Shown here: piece after piece, positions 15,364 through 24,398 of the stretch
How positions within the stretch are numbered: the stretch's first letter is position 1
Layout: each line of letters opens with the position of its first letter
Assembly (NCBI GenBank): GCA_030651135.1
Contig: JAUSCS010000006.1
Span: forward strand, 194,851 to 258,850
Length of the DNA stretch: 64,000 bases
Reading direction: 5' to 3'
Origin: Candidatus Woesearchaeota archaeon
GTDB taxonomy: Archaea; Nanobdellota; Nanobdellia; Woesearchaeales; JACPBO01
Notes under the pieces: model-generated
Databases searched by the model: none
Seen by the model: only the letters and a program-made list of their open reading frames with translations
What the model was told of the DNA's origin: nothing
Position numbers and translations under genes: made by a program

Positions 15364-17280
15364 TTAAGAACTTATCATGTTTTCTATCAGCTTTTTAACT
15401 CTTTCTCCAGCCTTCCCATCAAGCCTGTAGCAGGATCCTTTGATGAATCTTTTCTGGGTGATTTTCAGTTTTTTTCTTGCGTTGTTATCATAAAGCGCCT
15501 TTTCTATAGCTTCTGCAACATCATTTTTCATAGCAGGGATCGCAATGCCCTCTCCGGAATAATTTGCAATGTATGTTTTGTCAAAATAATTCAATGTAAC
15601 AAGCGGCTTGCCCATGATCGCTGTTTCTGATCCAACAGTCGAGTATGTTGTTATGATAACATCTGATGCCCATATCAGCGCATATGTATCAAAGTCCTTT
15701 ATGATTTTTGCCTTAATGCCGTATTTTTCGATTATTTTTCTGTGAACATCAATATCCTGTTCTGTCGGATGCAGCTTTATGACAAGCTGGACATTTTTTA
15801 GCTTTTTAACTCCTTCAATCAAAGGCGCCATTAAGGCTTCCTGCTCTGATTCGTTAAGCTCGGGAACACTCATATAAGCAATTAATTTTTTATTTTTATC
15901 CAGCTCAAGCTCATTGAATATTTTGTTTTTGTCAAATGCTTTTATTTTTTTGGCCAGATCATCATAAAGCATATTTCCTACAACAATCAATCTTTTTTGC
16001 TCAATGCCCATTTTGAGGTAAACGTCTTTATAGCGGCTTCCAAACAATGCTATTTTATCGGTAATTAATTCTTTTCCAAATATAGGAACATCTTCTACGC
16101 CGCCGTGCTGCAATAACAGTGTTTTTATTTCCCTTGCCCTGCATGTCAGAGCAACAGTCCTCGCAAACTTTGTTATGTCTCCAAAAACAATGACTAGATC
16201 GGGCTTTTCAATTTCATATATGTTCTTCAATATTTCAATGTAATAAACAACTTCTATAAAGCCTGCTTTAAAAAAATAGGTGAAGAGTTCAAAAAGAGCT
16301 TCTGAAAAACCGCAATCGTCATATTTAATCTTGCTTCTTAAAATAGGATTTTTATTGAATTTTGAAAAATAAGAGCTAAGCTGTTTTTTCTTTTTATTTA
16401 TGTTTTTAATAGAATCTTCAGTGCAGTAATTTTTAAATACCTTATAATTCACATTTTCTTTTTCATAAGCATTTCTGTCAGATTCATTTAAGCCGATTAC
16501 GAGCAGATCGAACTTTTTCCTGCCAACAAGCTTTGCCCATGGCGCTGTAAGCTTTATGGTCCTTAAAACATCTGTAAGCACTAAAATTTTTTTTGTGTGT
16601 TTTTCTTTGCTGCGCAGCTTAACTGCCTTGATTTTCTTCAATGAAACAGGAATCATCATCTTTGCCGCAAAAGGGAGCATTGCCTTTTTGATAAATGATG
16701 AAGCTTTTGTTATTGCCGGGCTTTTGTCAGAGAACTGCATTGCGTTGTTTTTTGCAGCTATCTGCAATAAAAGGGAATTTATGCTGCCGTTAAAAACAGC
16801 AATTTCATCAAATCCGAGCTTTTTCTGCTCTTTGATGAATGAAGACAGGAACTTTATTTTTTTGAGCAATCGCGTTATGTATCTATAGGAAAAGAATATC
16901 TCAAGATCCAAAAGTGACAGCCCGTCATATTCCTGGACCCTTTTAAATTCAGGATCAAAATTAACAAGGCTTCTCGCATAATCCACTCCTTCCTTGTTTA
17001 TCGCCTTGTCCTGATTTATTTCTTCTTCAGAACTAAGCTCGTATTTCAGCAATAAAGGATTTATTTTTTTTTGCTTTAGCCTTTCATAAGTTTTTATATC
17101 AAGCGCAACAAGCTTTATCTGTTTTTCATCAGCATTTGACTTCAGCCATGGCAATATTTTTGCATTGTACAGGAAATTAAAATAAGAATCTGTAACAAAT
17201 TTGTAAGTTTTTCTTATAAGCGCATTCTCCACATTGAAATCAGGCGCATAGCTATCCAAAAAGATTAGTGTTTTTTTCAT
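15364..17280 (-). CDS. Predicted GT-B glycosyltransferase (CDP-glycerol transferase/sialyltransferase-like)
   Basis: 638 residues. The N-terminal about 350 residues are Lys-rich and not recognised. The C-terminal about 270 residues look like a GT-B donor domain: LLLQHGG, an HP motif in IKLHPTEQ, and TTYSTVGSETAIMGKPLV. The HP plus Ser/Thr-Glu pattern occurs both in CDP-glycerol glycerophosphotransferase-like enzymes and in CMP-sialic acid transferases. Because a CMP-nonulosonate pathway lies 5 kb away, this is a candidate nonulosonate transferase, but that is inference. It is probably the last gene of an operon with the two radical SAM genes upstream (1-nt gap). Confidence 0.6.
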   Translation of the reverse strand: MKKTLIFLDSYAPDFNVENALIRKTYKFVTDSYFNFLYNAKILPWLKSNADEKQIKLVALDIKTYERLKQKKINPLLLKYELSSEEEINQDKAINKEGVDYARSLVNFDPEFKRVQEYDGLSLLDLEIFFSYRYITRLLKKIKFLSSFIKEQKKLGFDEIAVFNGSINSLLLQIAAKNNAMQFSDKSPAITKASSFIKKAMLPFAAKMMIPVSLKKIKAVKLRSKEKHTKKILVLTDVLRTIKLTAPWAKLVGRKKFDLLVIGLNESDRNAYEKENVNYKVFKNYCTEDSIKNINKKKKQLSSYFSKFNKNPILRSKIKYDDCGFSEALFELFTYFFKAGFIEVVYYIEILKNIYEIEKPDLVIVFGDITKFARTVALTCRAREIKTLLLQHGGVEDVPIFGKELITDKIALFGSRYKDVYLKMGIEQKRLIVVGNMLYDDLAKKIKAFDKNKIFNELELDKNKKLIAYMSVPELNESEQEALMAPLIEGVKKLKNVQLVIKLHPTEQDIDVHRKIIEKYGIKAKIIKDFDTYALIWASDVIITTYSTVGSETAIMGKPLVTLNYFDKTYIANYSGEGIAIPAMKNDVAEAIEKALYDNNARKKLKITQKRFIKGSCYRLDGKAGERVKKLIENMISS

Positions 17281-17281
17281 C

Positions 17282-18343
17282 TTAATCAGGAAATCCGTAG
17301 CGCAGGCAGTTTGCGCATATTGTTCTTATTTTTTCTTTATTCTTTATCTTGCCTTTTTTTGAAATCAGTTCCCGTGAAAATCTGTAAATTTTACTGTTCC
17401 ATATTTTCTTAAAGCTTTGATCATTTATATTTCCGAAATCATATTTCTCCTCCCATACAGCGCAGCACGGCGCAACTGATCCGTTCCAGTTGATTGCTGC
17501 CTGCGTCCATAAAAACGGGCATGTTTTTATTTTTACTTTCCTCTCCATTTTTTCATAATCATATCTGCAGTATTTCTCGTTTAATGGAAGAAATTTCATG
17601 GCATTTTTTATCCTTGTTTTGTCATCTTCCATTATCTCTTTCCCAAAATCCGCGCGCATCATATCAAAGCTTATCTCTATTCCTAGCTCTTTTGCCATTT
17701 TCCTGGCTTTCTCGATTTCATGCTCATTCTGCCTCATAACGAGAAACTGCCAGTTGACAATAGGTGTGCTTCTTTTTAGCTCTTTTTTCTTTTTTTGTAT
17801 GCGTTTGATATTCTCAATAACTTTATTGAAATTCCCGCCAATCCTGTATTTGCTGTAAGTTTCAGGGCTTGAGCCGTCAATTGAAACAGTGAGCCAGTCA
17901 AGGCCGCTTCTCACTATTTTCTCAGCTTTTTTTTCGTTAAGCAGGTTAAGGTTGCTGCTTGTCACTGTTTTTATTTTTCTGTCATGGGCATATTTAACCA
18001 TTCTAAAAAAATCCTCATTCACAAGAGGCTCACCCCAGTTGTGGATGCTTATTTCATACAGATAAGGAGAAAGCTCGTCAATTATCTTTTTAAATGTTTC
18101 AAACTTCATTACACCCCTTGATCTGCCTTCTCTTCTCTGGCCAGCAGGACAAAGCGGGCAATGCAGATTGCAGATGCTTGAAGGATCAATATAAAGCTTG
18201 TAAGGATATCCGATAATGCAGGAGTTTTTTGTAATGTTTTTTTGGAAATGAATTAAAGCCAAATTAAAAAATCTCCTGAATGTAAAGCTTCTTGTAAAGA
18301 CAAAATGCACGAACAGGCTTTTTATTTTATTATAATTCATCAT
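17282..18343 (-). CDS. Radical SAM/SPASM protein
   Basis: About 353 residues. The radical SAM motif is C58, C62, C65 (CNLHCPLC), preceded by YIDPSS and followed by VSIDGSSPETY. A SPASM-like C-terminus has CPFLWTQAAINWNGSVAPCCAVW and a final CANC. I chose the ATG at 18343, just after the upstream stop at 18345; an earlier start at 18379 would overlap that gene by 35 nt. The N-terminal basic, hydrophobic stretch may bind membrane. It sits in an operon with a B12 radical SAM gene and a glycosyltransferase. Confidence 0.83.
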   Translation of the reverse strand: MMNYNKIKSLFVHFVFTRSFTFRRFFNLALIHFQKNITKNSCIIGYPYKLYIDPSSICNLHCPLCPAGQRREGRSRGVMKFETFKKIIDELSPYLYEISIHNWGEPLVNEDFFRMVKYAHDRKIKTVTSSNLNLLNEKKAEKIVRSGLDWLTVSIDGSSPETYSKYRIGGNFNKVIENIKRIQKKKKELKRSTPIVNWQFLVMRQNEHEIEKARKMAKELGIEISFDMMRADFGKEIMEDDKTRIKNAMKFLPLNEKYCRYDYEKMERKVKIKTCPFLWTQAAINWNGSVAPCCAVWEEKYDFGNINDQSFKKIWNSKIYRFSRELISKKGKIKNKEKIRTICANCLRYGFPD

Positions 18344-18344
18344 T

Positions 18345-19790
18345 TTAACCAACCACTCTTCCTGCAACTTTAAATGCATTCTTTGGATTTTCCAAGCTCA
18401 TCCTGAATATTTTTCTTATCAGACCAATTGGATGGTGAATTAAGTTATACTTCAAATAGCTTTTTGCTGTCCATGACCTTACAAAGCGGTCATTAAAATC
18501 ATCGTACATATCTAAAAACTCCTTGTTTCCCATCTCTCCAAAATGCGATTTTCCAGTTGTGTTGTCAACATTAAATTTGCCCCAGTCCGGGTTTATAAGG
18601 CCTTTGCTTTGCAGCATATCAAACAATTCGCTGCCTGGCAATGGAATAAAGATGTTGAATCCAATTACATCAGGCTTTGTTTCCCGTATTAAGTTTGTTG
18701 TCTTTACGAAATCCTCTTTTTCCTCGCCGGGAATTCCTACAATGATGTCAGCTAAAAATCTCAAGCCAACCTTTCTTGCAAGCTTTGCAGCAGCATAGTT
18801 CTGCTCTGCAGTTGTATGCTTCTTCATGATGTCAAGCATTTTCTGGCTGCCTGATTCAAAACCATATTCGATCTGTATGCAGCCGGCTTTTTTCATAAGC
18901 CTTAAAATATTTTCATCAACTGAATTAACCCTTACTTGAGCACACCATACAATCTTTTTGTTCAGGCCTTCTTTTATCAAAGCATTGCATAGCTCAGTTG
19001 CCCTCTGCCTGTTGCTCAAAAACATGTCTTCTGCAAAATAAATGCCTTTTACTTCGTATTTTGAAATTAAATGCTTTATTTCTCTTATTACATAATCAAC
19101 AGAATGATAGCGGAGCTTTCTTCCAAATGCAGCTGATCCTGCGCAGAATGAGCATTTATATGGGCAGCCTCTTGTTGTGAAAATATGGGTTGCTTTGACA
19201 ATAACGCCTCTTAGGACAATGTTATGTATGCTCGTGTAAAATTTCATGTCTAAAAGATGCCTTGCCGGGAATGGAAGTGCATCAAGAGCTTCAATTGGTT
19301 CTCTTGCAGGGTTTGTTATGATTTTTTTATTTATTCTGTACGAGATTCCTTTTATTTCATTAAGTTTTTTGTTTTTAACTATATCCAGAAAAGTAAATTC
19401 ACCTTCTCCTCTTATGACAATATCGATCTCCCTGCATTCTTCCAGTGTTTTTAAAGGAAGGATTGTTGCATGCGTTCCGCCAAGAATAACTGTGCAGCCA
19501 GGCAATGTTTTTTTTACAAGCTTTGCAGTTTCATAGGCATCCGGGATCAATGCAGTTGTTGCGCTTATTCCGACAATTCTTGGCTTTTCCTTTTCAAGAG
19601 TCTTCTTTGTAACATCATTGACAACAGCAATGTTTTCGCTGTTTTTGATATTAATTATCCCCCTATCTATTATCCTCGTCTTATGGCCGTTCTTTTCCAG
19701 CACAGCAGCTACATAGCTGATGCCAAGAGGCGGCCACAGCCCCATATCAACTTCGGTCCTTTTGCAGGGATAAATTAAGACAACTTCCAT
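18345..19790 (-). CDS. B12-binding-type radical SAM protein
   Basis: 481 residues. The cobalamin-binding-like N-terminus starts VVLIYPCK and has VILGGTHATI and VIRGEGEF. The radical SAM motif is C209, C213, C216 (CPYKCSFC), followed by YGFESGSQKML and IVGIPGEE. I chose the ATG at 19790 because a TTTTTAAAT box is centred 27 bp upstream; a TTG at 19802 is less likely. First gene of a three-gene operon with a SPASM protein and a glycosyltransferase. Confidence 0.85.
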   Translation of the reverse strand: MEVVLIYPCKRTEVDMGLWPPLGISYVAAVLEKNGHKTRIIDRGIINIKNSENIAVVNDVTKKTLEKEKPRIVGISATTALIPDAYETAKLVKKTLPGCTVILGGTHATILPLKTLEECREIDIVIRGEGEFTFLDIVKNKKLNEIKGISYRINKKIITNPAREPIEALDALPFPARHLLDMKFYTSIHNIVLRGVIVKATHIFTTRGCPYKCSFCAGSAAFGRKLRYHSVDYVIREIKHLISKYEVKGIYFAEDMFLSNRQRATELCNALIKEGLNKKIVWCAQVRVNSVDENILRLMKKAGCIQIEYGFESGSQKMLDIMKKHTTAEQNYAAAKLARKVGLRFLADIIVGIPGEEKEDFVKTTNLIRETKPDVIGFNIFIPLPGSELFDMLQSKGLINPDWGKFNVDNTTGKSHFGEMGNKEFLDMYDDFNDRFVRSWTAKSYLKYNLIHHPIGLIRKIFRMSLENPKNAFKVAGRVVG

Positions 19791-19812
19791 TAGTCGGTAC
19801 AATCAAAATTTC

Positions 19813-19821
19813 ATTTAAAAA
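19813..19821 (-). promoter_or_regulatory. TATA box of the B12 radical SAM operon
   Basis: TTTTTAAAT on the minus strand is centred 27 bp before the ATG at 19790. Confidence 0.55.
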
Positions 19822-19845
19822 GCTTGTGAATTGAAAATCCAAAAG

Positions 19846-19854
19846 TTTAAATAT
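19846..19854 (+). promoter_or_regulatory. TATA box of the methyltransferase gene
   Basis: TTTAAATAT is centred 26 bp before the ATG at 19876 and supports that start over an in-frame TTG at 19831, which lies upstream of this box. Confidence 0.6.
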
Positions 19855-19875
19855 CGTTGTTCTGCTCGTTGCAGT

Positions 19876-20637
19876 ATGATCAGGGATTTTTACAGGGGAT
19901 TGAAGCAGGCAATTTCTTCTATTCTTAGTCTCATCTTTACAGAAAGGGGTTTTTTGTTTTTAAGCGCTATTGACAAGTCAATAAGGTACAAAAATGTTGC
20001 AAAAGAGATTAAAAAGTTTAAGGAAAAGGATGAAAAATTAAAGATACTTGATGTCGGAGGCGGATACAGCCCATTGTGTTATTTACTGGACAAAAGGAAT
20101 TTTGATCTGACAGTGCTGGATGTGAGCAAAGAAGAACTGGAGCAATTAAAAAATAAAAAAAACATTAAAACAATCATAGCGGATGCTTCTGAAAAGATAC
20201 CTTTTGCAAACAGGTCTTTTGACATCGTTGCCTCAGTCGCATCGTTTGAGCATGTTAAAGCTGAAAAAAGAAAAAAATATATCCGAGAGCTGAAGAGGGT
20301 TGCCAAAAAGTCAGTTGTTTTATATGTGCAGACAGACAAGATTGCCGAGTATTATGACAGGAAGATCCATGGCTTCAGAACAAAGATCGGCATAAAAGAC
20401 GAATGGACAGAAGAACATATGAAATATGGGCTGCCTACAACAGAGCAGTTAAAGGCTTTTTTTCCAGATGCAAGGATTATGAAGATGCAGAATGCCTCTG
20501 TTTGGTATTGCATCATGATTATGCAGAGCACCCCTATATTTGAGCTCATATTCCCGGGCATAATTTATGCTTTAGTTTTGAGATGGTCTGATAACAGAAA
20601 GCCGTTTATTGCAACGCTTTTGAATTGGAAAAAATAA
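19876..20637 (+). CDS. SAM-dependent class I methyltransferase
   Basis: 253 residues. The SAM-binding motif I is ILDVGGGYSPL, the acidic end of strand 2 is VLDVSKEEL, and FDIVASVASFEHV is the post-motif region typical of Methyltransf_11-like enzymes. The C-terminus has two hydrophobic stretches that may contact membrane. The gene is followed after 1 nt by a family 2 glycosyltransferase, so it probably methylates a sugar or a lipid-linked intermediate. Confidence 0.8.
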   Translation: MIRDFYRGLKQAISSILSLIFTERGFLFLSAIDKSIRYKNVAKEIKKFKEKDEKLKILDVGGGYSPLCYLLDKRNFDLTVLDVSKEELEQLKNKKNIKTIIADASEKIPFANRSFDIVASVASFEHVKAEKRKKYIRELKRVAKKSVVLYVQTDKIAEYYDRKIHGFRTKIGIKDEWTEEHMKYGLPTTEQLKAFFPDARIMKMQNASVWYCIMIMQSTPIFELIFPGIIYALVLRWSDNRKPFIATLLNWKK

Positions 20638-20638
20638 A

Positions 20639-21586
20639 ATGGAAACAGCGGTAATTATTCTGAACTGGAACGGAAAAAGGTTTTTGAAGAGCTGCTTTGA
20701 TTCTTTATTAAATCAAACTTATAAAGATTTTAGGATTATTTTTGTTGATAATTGCTCAAAAGACAGCTCAGTTGATTTTATTAAAAAAAACTATAGAAAA
20801 GAATTAAAAAAAATCAAGATATTGCAATTGAACGAAAACACAGGATTTGCAAAAGGGAATAATGAAGGGATAAGAGAAGCATTAAAGGATAAAAAAACAA
20901 AATACGTTGTAACGCTGAACAATGATACAATTGCAAATAAAGATTTTTTAAAGGAATTGACCAAAAAAGCTCAAAACCGGAATATTGGTATGGTTTCGAG
21001 CAGAATTTTGTTTTTGAAGGATAAAAAAATAGATACATTAGGGTTAATGCTGTTTAAATCCGGCTTGTTCTTTGACATAAAGAATGAGGCAAACCTAAAA
21101 TATCTTTTCTGCCCTTGCGGCTGCGCAGCGCTTTACAAGAGAGAATTGCTTGAAGACATCAAATTAAATAATCAATATTTTGATGAAGACTTCTTTGCTT
21201 ATGCAGAAGATGCTGATCTTGGCTTTAGGGCAGTTCTTCGCAGCTGGAAATGCGCTTATGCAGAGAACGCAGTTGTTTATCACATGCATCAGGCAAGCTC
21301 GAGCAGGGATTTTTTGGTTTATCATATTGAAAGAAACACGATCTGGGCAATATTAAGGAATATGCCTGGTGCATTGTTCTTCAGGAACCTACCGTGGTTT
21401 ATTCTTACAAGAGCGGCAATACTTTTCAAATACCTGTTCAAAGGAAAGGCGCATTTGATCATAAAGGCAAGGCTTGATGTATTAAAGAAATTAGGTAAGG
21501 TTTTAAATGAAAGAAAAAGTATACAAAAGAATAAAAAAATAAAAAATAAAGATTTGAATAAATCAATTTCAAAAAGATTATTTTAA
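20639..21586 (+). CDS. Family 2 (GT-A) glycosyltransferase
   Basis: 315 residues. The GT2 N-terminus VIILNWNGKRFLKSCFDSLLNQTY and FVDNCSKDSS are clear; the metal-binding acidic motif is TLNNDT, and the acceptor loop has FFAYAEDADLGFR. This is the rhamnosyltransferase-like branch. The last 50 residues are very Lys-rich. It is co-transcribed with the methyltransferase. Its stop codon directly abuts the stop of the convergent GT4 gene. Confidence 0.88.
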   Translation: METAVIILNWNGKRFLKSCFDSLLNQTYKDFRIIFVDNCSKDSSVDFIKKNYRKELKKIKILQLNENTGFAKGNNEGIREALKDKKTKYVVTLNNDTIANKDFLKELTKKAQNRNIGMVSSRILFLKDKKIDTLGLMLFKSGLFFDIKNEANLKYLFCPCGCAALYKRELLEDIKLNNQYFDEDFFAYAEDADLGFRAVLRSWKCAYAENAVVYHMHQASSSRDFLVYHIERNTIWAILRNMPGALFFRNLPWFILTRAAILFKYLFKGKAHLIIKARLDVLKKLGKVLNERKSIQKNKKIKNKDLNKSISKRLF

Positions 21587-22687
21587 TTAAGCAATTTTCT
21601 TCATAAACCCGACATATTCTTTTGCAGCCCTTTCTTCGGAATATTTCTCCAGCAGTTTTCTGCCTCTTTTCCTTAATTTTTCTGTTTCAGAAGGGTTTTT
21701 TACAAGATATTTTATTTTTTCTGCAAGATCATCTGCATCTTTAAACAGCATAACTCCTTCGCTGAAAAGCTCTCTTAAAATAGGAATATCCAAGGCAAGA
21801 ACTGCGCATCCCTTGTTTACTGCTTCAAGAATAACCAGGCCAAATCCCTCATATCTGGAAGGGCAGATGAAGATGCTTGCTTTTTTGTAGAGATCTTCTT
21901 TTTCCTTTTCAGAAACAAAGCCGTGCATTGCGCAGTTATTCAGCTTGTTCTTTTTTATAAATTTTTCATAGTATCCTTTCATATATCCCTGCCCGACAAT
22001 ATCTAACGGAACATTCCTCAATTTAAGCATTGCATTGAGCAGAATGTCAACTCCTTTTCTCGGCTCCAGATGCCCGACAAACAATAATCTCAGATTTTTA
22101 TCATCTTTTTTTATTATTTTGTTTTCGTTCTTCATAGTGCAGTTTATGACTTTTATTTTTTTATTGACAATTCCTGATTTTACAAGATCTTTTTTGATTG
22201 TTTCGCAGTCAACAATAATGTAATCTGACTTTCTCAAGCAAGATCTCTGCTCAAGATGGGAAAAGAAATAAGGAAGCTGCAAGATTAGCTTAAACGGAGC
22301 ATGAACTGCATTTCTGAAAAATATTTTCAGCTCTTCAAGATGGCTGTGGTGATATGTTGTAACAGTTTTGTGCTTTTTATTGAACAAATAAATAAATCCG
22401 CTTGTTTCTGAAAAATTTATGGCATAATCTTCTGGAATATTTTCCCTGATAAACCTATTTGCCTTAAACTGGAATTCAAGCACTTTCAAAGCGCCTTTTC
22501 CGGCAATAGGCAGCGAAATAAGGCGCATGTTTTTCCCTATTTTCTTATCTGAGAATTTTTCATCGCGGTGTATGACAATAACATCATCCTTTGTGCTCTT
22601 CAGGGCATTTACAAGGTTAAAGATATGCCTGCCTGCTCCGGCTTGTATATCTGATATCTTGTCATACATTACAATGCAGATTTTCAT
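21587..22687 (-). CDS. Family 4 (GT-B) glycosyltransferase
   Basis: 366 residues. It has the N-terminal glycine-rich loop QAGAGRHIFNLVNAL, LLFVGHLEPRKGVDILLNAM, and the GT4 EX7E-type motif in CPSRYEGFGLVILEAVNKG. It transfers a nucleotide-activated sugar to a growing glycan. It is a single gene with a leaderless start at 22687, driven by the box shared with the divergent SPASM gene. Confidence 0.88.
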   Translation of the reverse strand: MKICIVMYDKISDIQAGAGRHIFNLVNALKSTKDDVIVIHRDEKFSDKKIGKNMRLISLPIAGKGALKVLEFQFKANRFIRENIPEDYAINFSETSGFIYLFNKKHKTVTTYHHSHLEELKIFFRNAVHAPFKLILQLPYFFSHLEQRSCLRKSDYIIVDCETIKKDLVKSGIVNKKIKVINCTMKNENKIIKKDDKNLRLLFVGHLEPRKGVDILLNAMLKLRNVPLDIVGQGYMKGYYEKFIKKNKLNNCAMHGFVSEKEKEDLYKKASIFICPSRYEGFGLVILEAVNKGCAVLALDIPILRELFSEGVMLFKDADDLAEKIKYLVKNPSETEKLRKRGRKLLEKYSEERAAKEYVGFMKKIA

Positions 22688-22707
22688 CGGATTTGAAAAT
22701 CACAACA

Positions 22708-22717
22708 TATTTAAATA
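22708..22717. promoter_or_regulatory. Palindromic TATA box shared by two divergent genes
   Basis: TATTTAAATA reads the same on both strands. Its centre is 25.5 bp from the ATG at 22687 (minus) and 25.5 bp from the ATG at 22738 (plus). The spacer is only 50 bp and holds no other TATA-like sequence, so one box probably serves both leaderless genes. Confidence 0.6.
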
Positions 22718-22737
22718 GTTTCTGAATTAAAGATATC

Positions 22738-23865
22738 ATGATAAACAGGCTTGCAAAGCTGTCTTTTGAAGGCATTAAAAAGGGAGTTCTGCATAGGATA
22801 CAATACAGCGCAAATAAGGCTTCTTACCCGACATTTTTAACCTATCAGTTTACTAATCTTTGCAACAGCAGATGCATAATGTGCGGAATATGGAAGAACA
22901 GAAGAAGCAATGAATTAGCAATAAAGGAAATTAAAAAAATATTTGAAAACAGGCTTTTTTCCAAAATAAGGTGGATTAATTTAACTGGAGGCGAGCCTTT
23001 TTTAAGGAATGATCTTGTTGAAACTGTTAAGATAGTGAATACGCTGCCTGATCTTGAAGGAATTGCGATTCCAACAAACGGGTTTTTAACAGATAAAATT
23101 GCCAAAGACGTAAAAACCATTTTAAGTGTTTTAAATAAAAATAAATTTTTATCCGTAACTGTATCAATTGACGGCCTTGAAAAAACTCACGACAAAATAC
23201 GCGGCATAAATGGTTGCTTTAAAAGAGCTATTTCAACGATAAAAGAGTTGAGGAAGATAAAAAACAAGAATTTCAATCTTGGCGTTGAAACAACGATTTC
23301 AAAGCTCAATCTTGGCGAATTAATGGAGTCTTACCTTTATCTTAAAAAACTTGTTCCTTATATAGGCCACACAATTGCTCTTCCTTCAGCAGGCTATTTT
23401 GGAAATTTAAATTCAAATGTTTTCATAACTAAAGAAGATTACCGGAAAATCATAAAATTTCTGAAAACAATAATAAAATACGAGCCAGAGCATGCCTTCT
23501 ATTACAATTTACTGATTGATATAATGAACGGAAAGAACAGAAAAATGTTCTGCCTTGCAGGTTTTAAAAGTGTTTTTATGAACCAGAACGGAAACTTGTA
23601 CCCCTGCGCAATATTGTCAGGTAATAAAAAATATTTTGTAGGGAATGCTATTGACAAAGATATTTTAAAGAAATGGTTTGAAAGCAATGAATTAAGAAAA
23701 AGCCTTAAAAAAGAGCAATTATGCAAAAGATGCTCGTTTTCATGCGATCTGATAAACAACATCAAAGAGGAGTTTCTGCAGTTTTCCATGTTTTTATTAA
23801 AAAATCCAAAAGTAGCTTTTGGTTTGGCGGGAAAACTGAATAAGTTTAAGGGAAGTTATTTTTAA
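22738..23865 (+). CDS. Radical SAM/SPASM protein
   Basis: 375 residues. The radical SAM motif is C42, C46, C49 (CNSRCIMC), followed by WINLTGGEPFLR and VSIDGLEKTHD, as in the PqqE/AlbA-like group. The C-terminus binds extra clusters with FCLAGFKSVFMNQNGNLYPCAILSG and CKRCSFSC. The ATG at 22738 is 25.5 bp from the shared palindromic TATA box. It may be part of glycan decoration; no peptide substrate gene is seen next to it. Confidence 0.85.
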   Translation: MINRLAKLSFEGIKKGVLHRIQYSANKASYPTFLTYQFTNLCNSRCIMCGIWKNRRSNELAIKEIKKIFENRLFSKIRWINLTGGEPFLRNDLVETVKIVNTLPDLEGIAIPTNGFLTDKIAKDVKTILSVLNKNKFLSVTVSIDGLEKTHDKIRGINGCFKRAISTIKELRKIKNKNFNLGVETTISKLNLGELMESYLYLKKLVPYIGHTIALPSAGYFGNLNSNVFITKEDYRKIIKFLKTIIKYEPEHAFYYNLLIDIMNGKNRKMFCLAGFKSVFMNQNGNLYPCAILSGNKKYFVGNAIDKDILKKWFESNELRKSLKKEQLCKRCSFSCDLINNIKEEFLQFSMFLLKNPKVAFGLAGKLNKFKGSYF

Positions 23866-23881
23866 GTTCAGGAACGACATA

Positions 23882-23890
23882 TTTTTAAAC
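23882..23890 (+). promoter_or_regulatory. TATA box of the GNAT gene
   Basis: TTTTTAAAC is centred 25 bp before the ATG at 23911; the gene is probably leaderless. Confidence 0.5.
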
Positions 23891-23910
23891 TAGAAAAAGA
23901 ATTTTAATAT

Positions 23911-24360
23911 ATGATTGAAGTTATATATACGCAACACCTGCATATTCCTGCTGCTGCAAAAATTCTTTTCGAAACTTATTATGGCTCTTTGGATTGCGCA
24001 AAAAATTATCTTAAAGGGAAAATAAAAACAAAAGAAAGTCTTGTGGCACTAGAAGGCAATAAAGTTGTTGGTGTTTTGATTTATGCACGAGATTATTCTC
24101 ATTATGCAAACTATATTCAGGATATCGCTGTATCAAAGCAATATAGGCAAAGAGGTATTGCTATGCTTTTGATGAAAAAATGCATAGAAATCAGCAAACG
24201 AGAAACGCCATCAAAACAAAAGTACCTGTTAAGCAGCACCGATGCAACCAACAAGCCATCCATTAAATTCCACTTAATGTGCGGCTTCAAAGAAATTGGC
24301 AGACTAAAATGGCTGCATTATGGCAAAGATGAAGTCTTTTTTGCGTATAAGTTATTCTAG
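23911..24360 (+). CDS. GNAT-family N-acetyltransferase
   Basis: 149 residues. The acetyl-CoA-binding motif A is IQDIAVSKQYRQRGIAMLLMKKC, with LSSTDATNKPSIKFHLMCGFKEIG behind it, as in small GNAT enzymes. The acceptor (an amino sugar, protein or antibiotic) cannot be told. It is a single leaderless gene, followed by a T/A-rich stretch and the convergent radA gene. Confidence 0.82.
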   Translation: MIEVIYTQHLHIPAAAKILFETYYGSLDCAKNYLKGKIKTKESLVALEGNKVVGVLIYARDYSHYANYIQDIAVSKQYRQRGIAMLLMKKCIEISKRETPSKQKYLLSSTDATNKPSIKFHLMCGFKEIGRLKWLHYGKDEVFFAYKLF

Positions 24361-24398
24361 TTTAATCAAAAAAAGAATATTAAAAAAATAAAAAAAGC

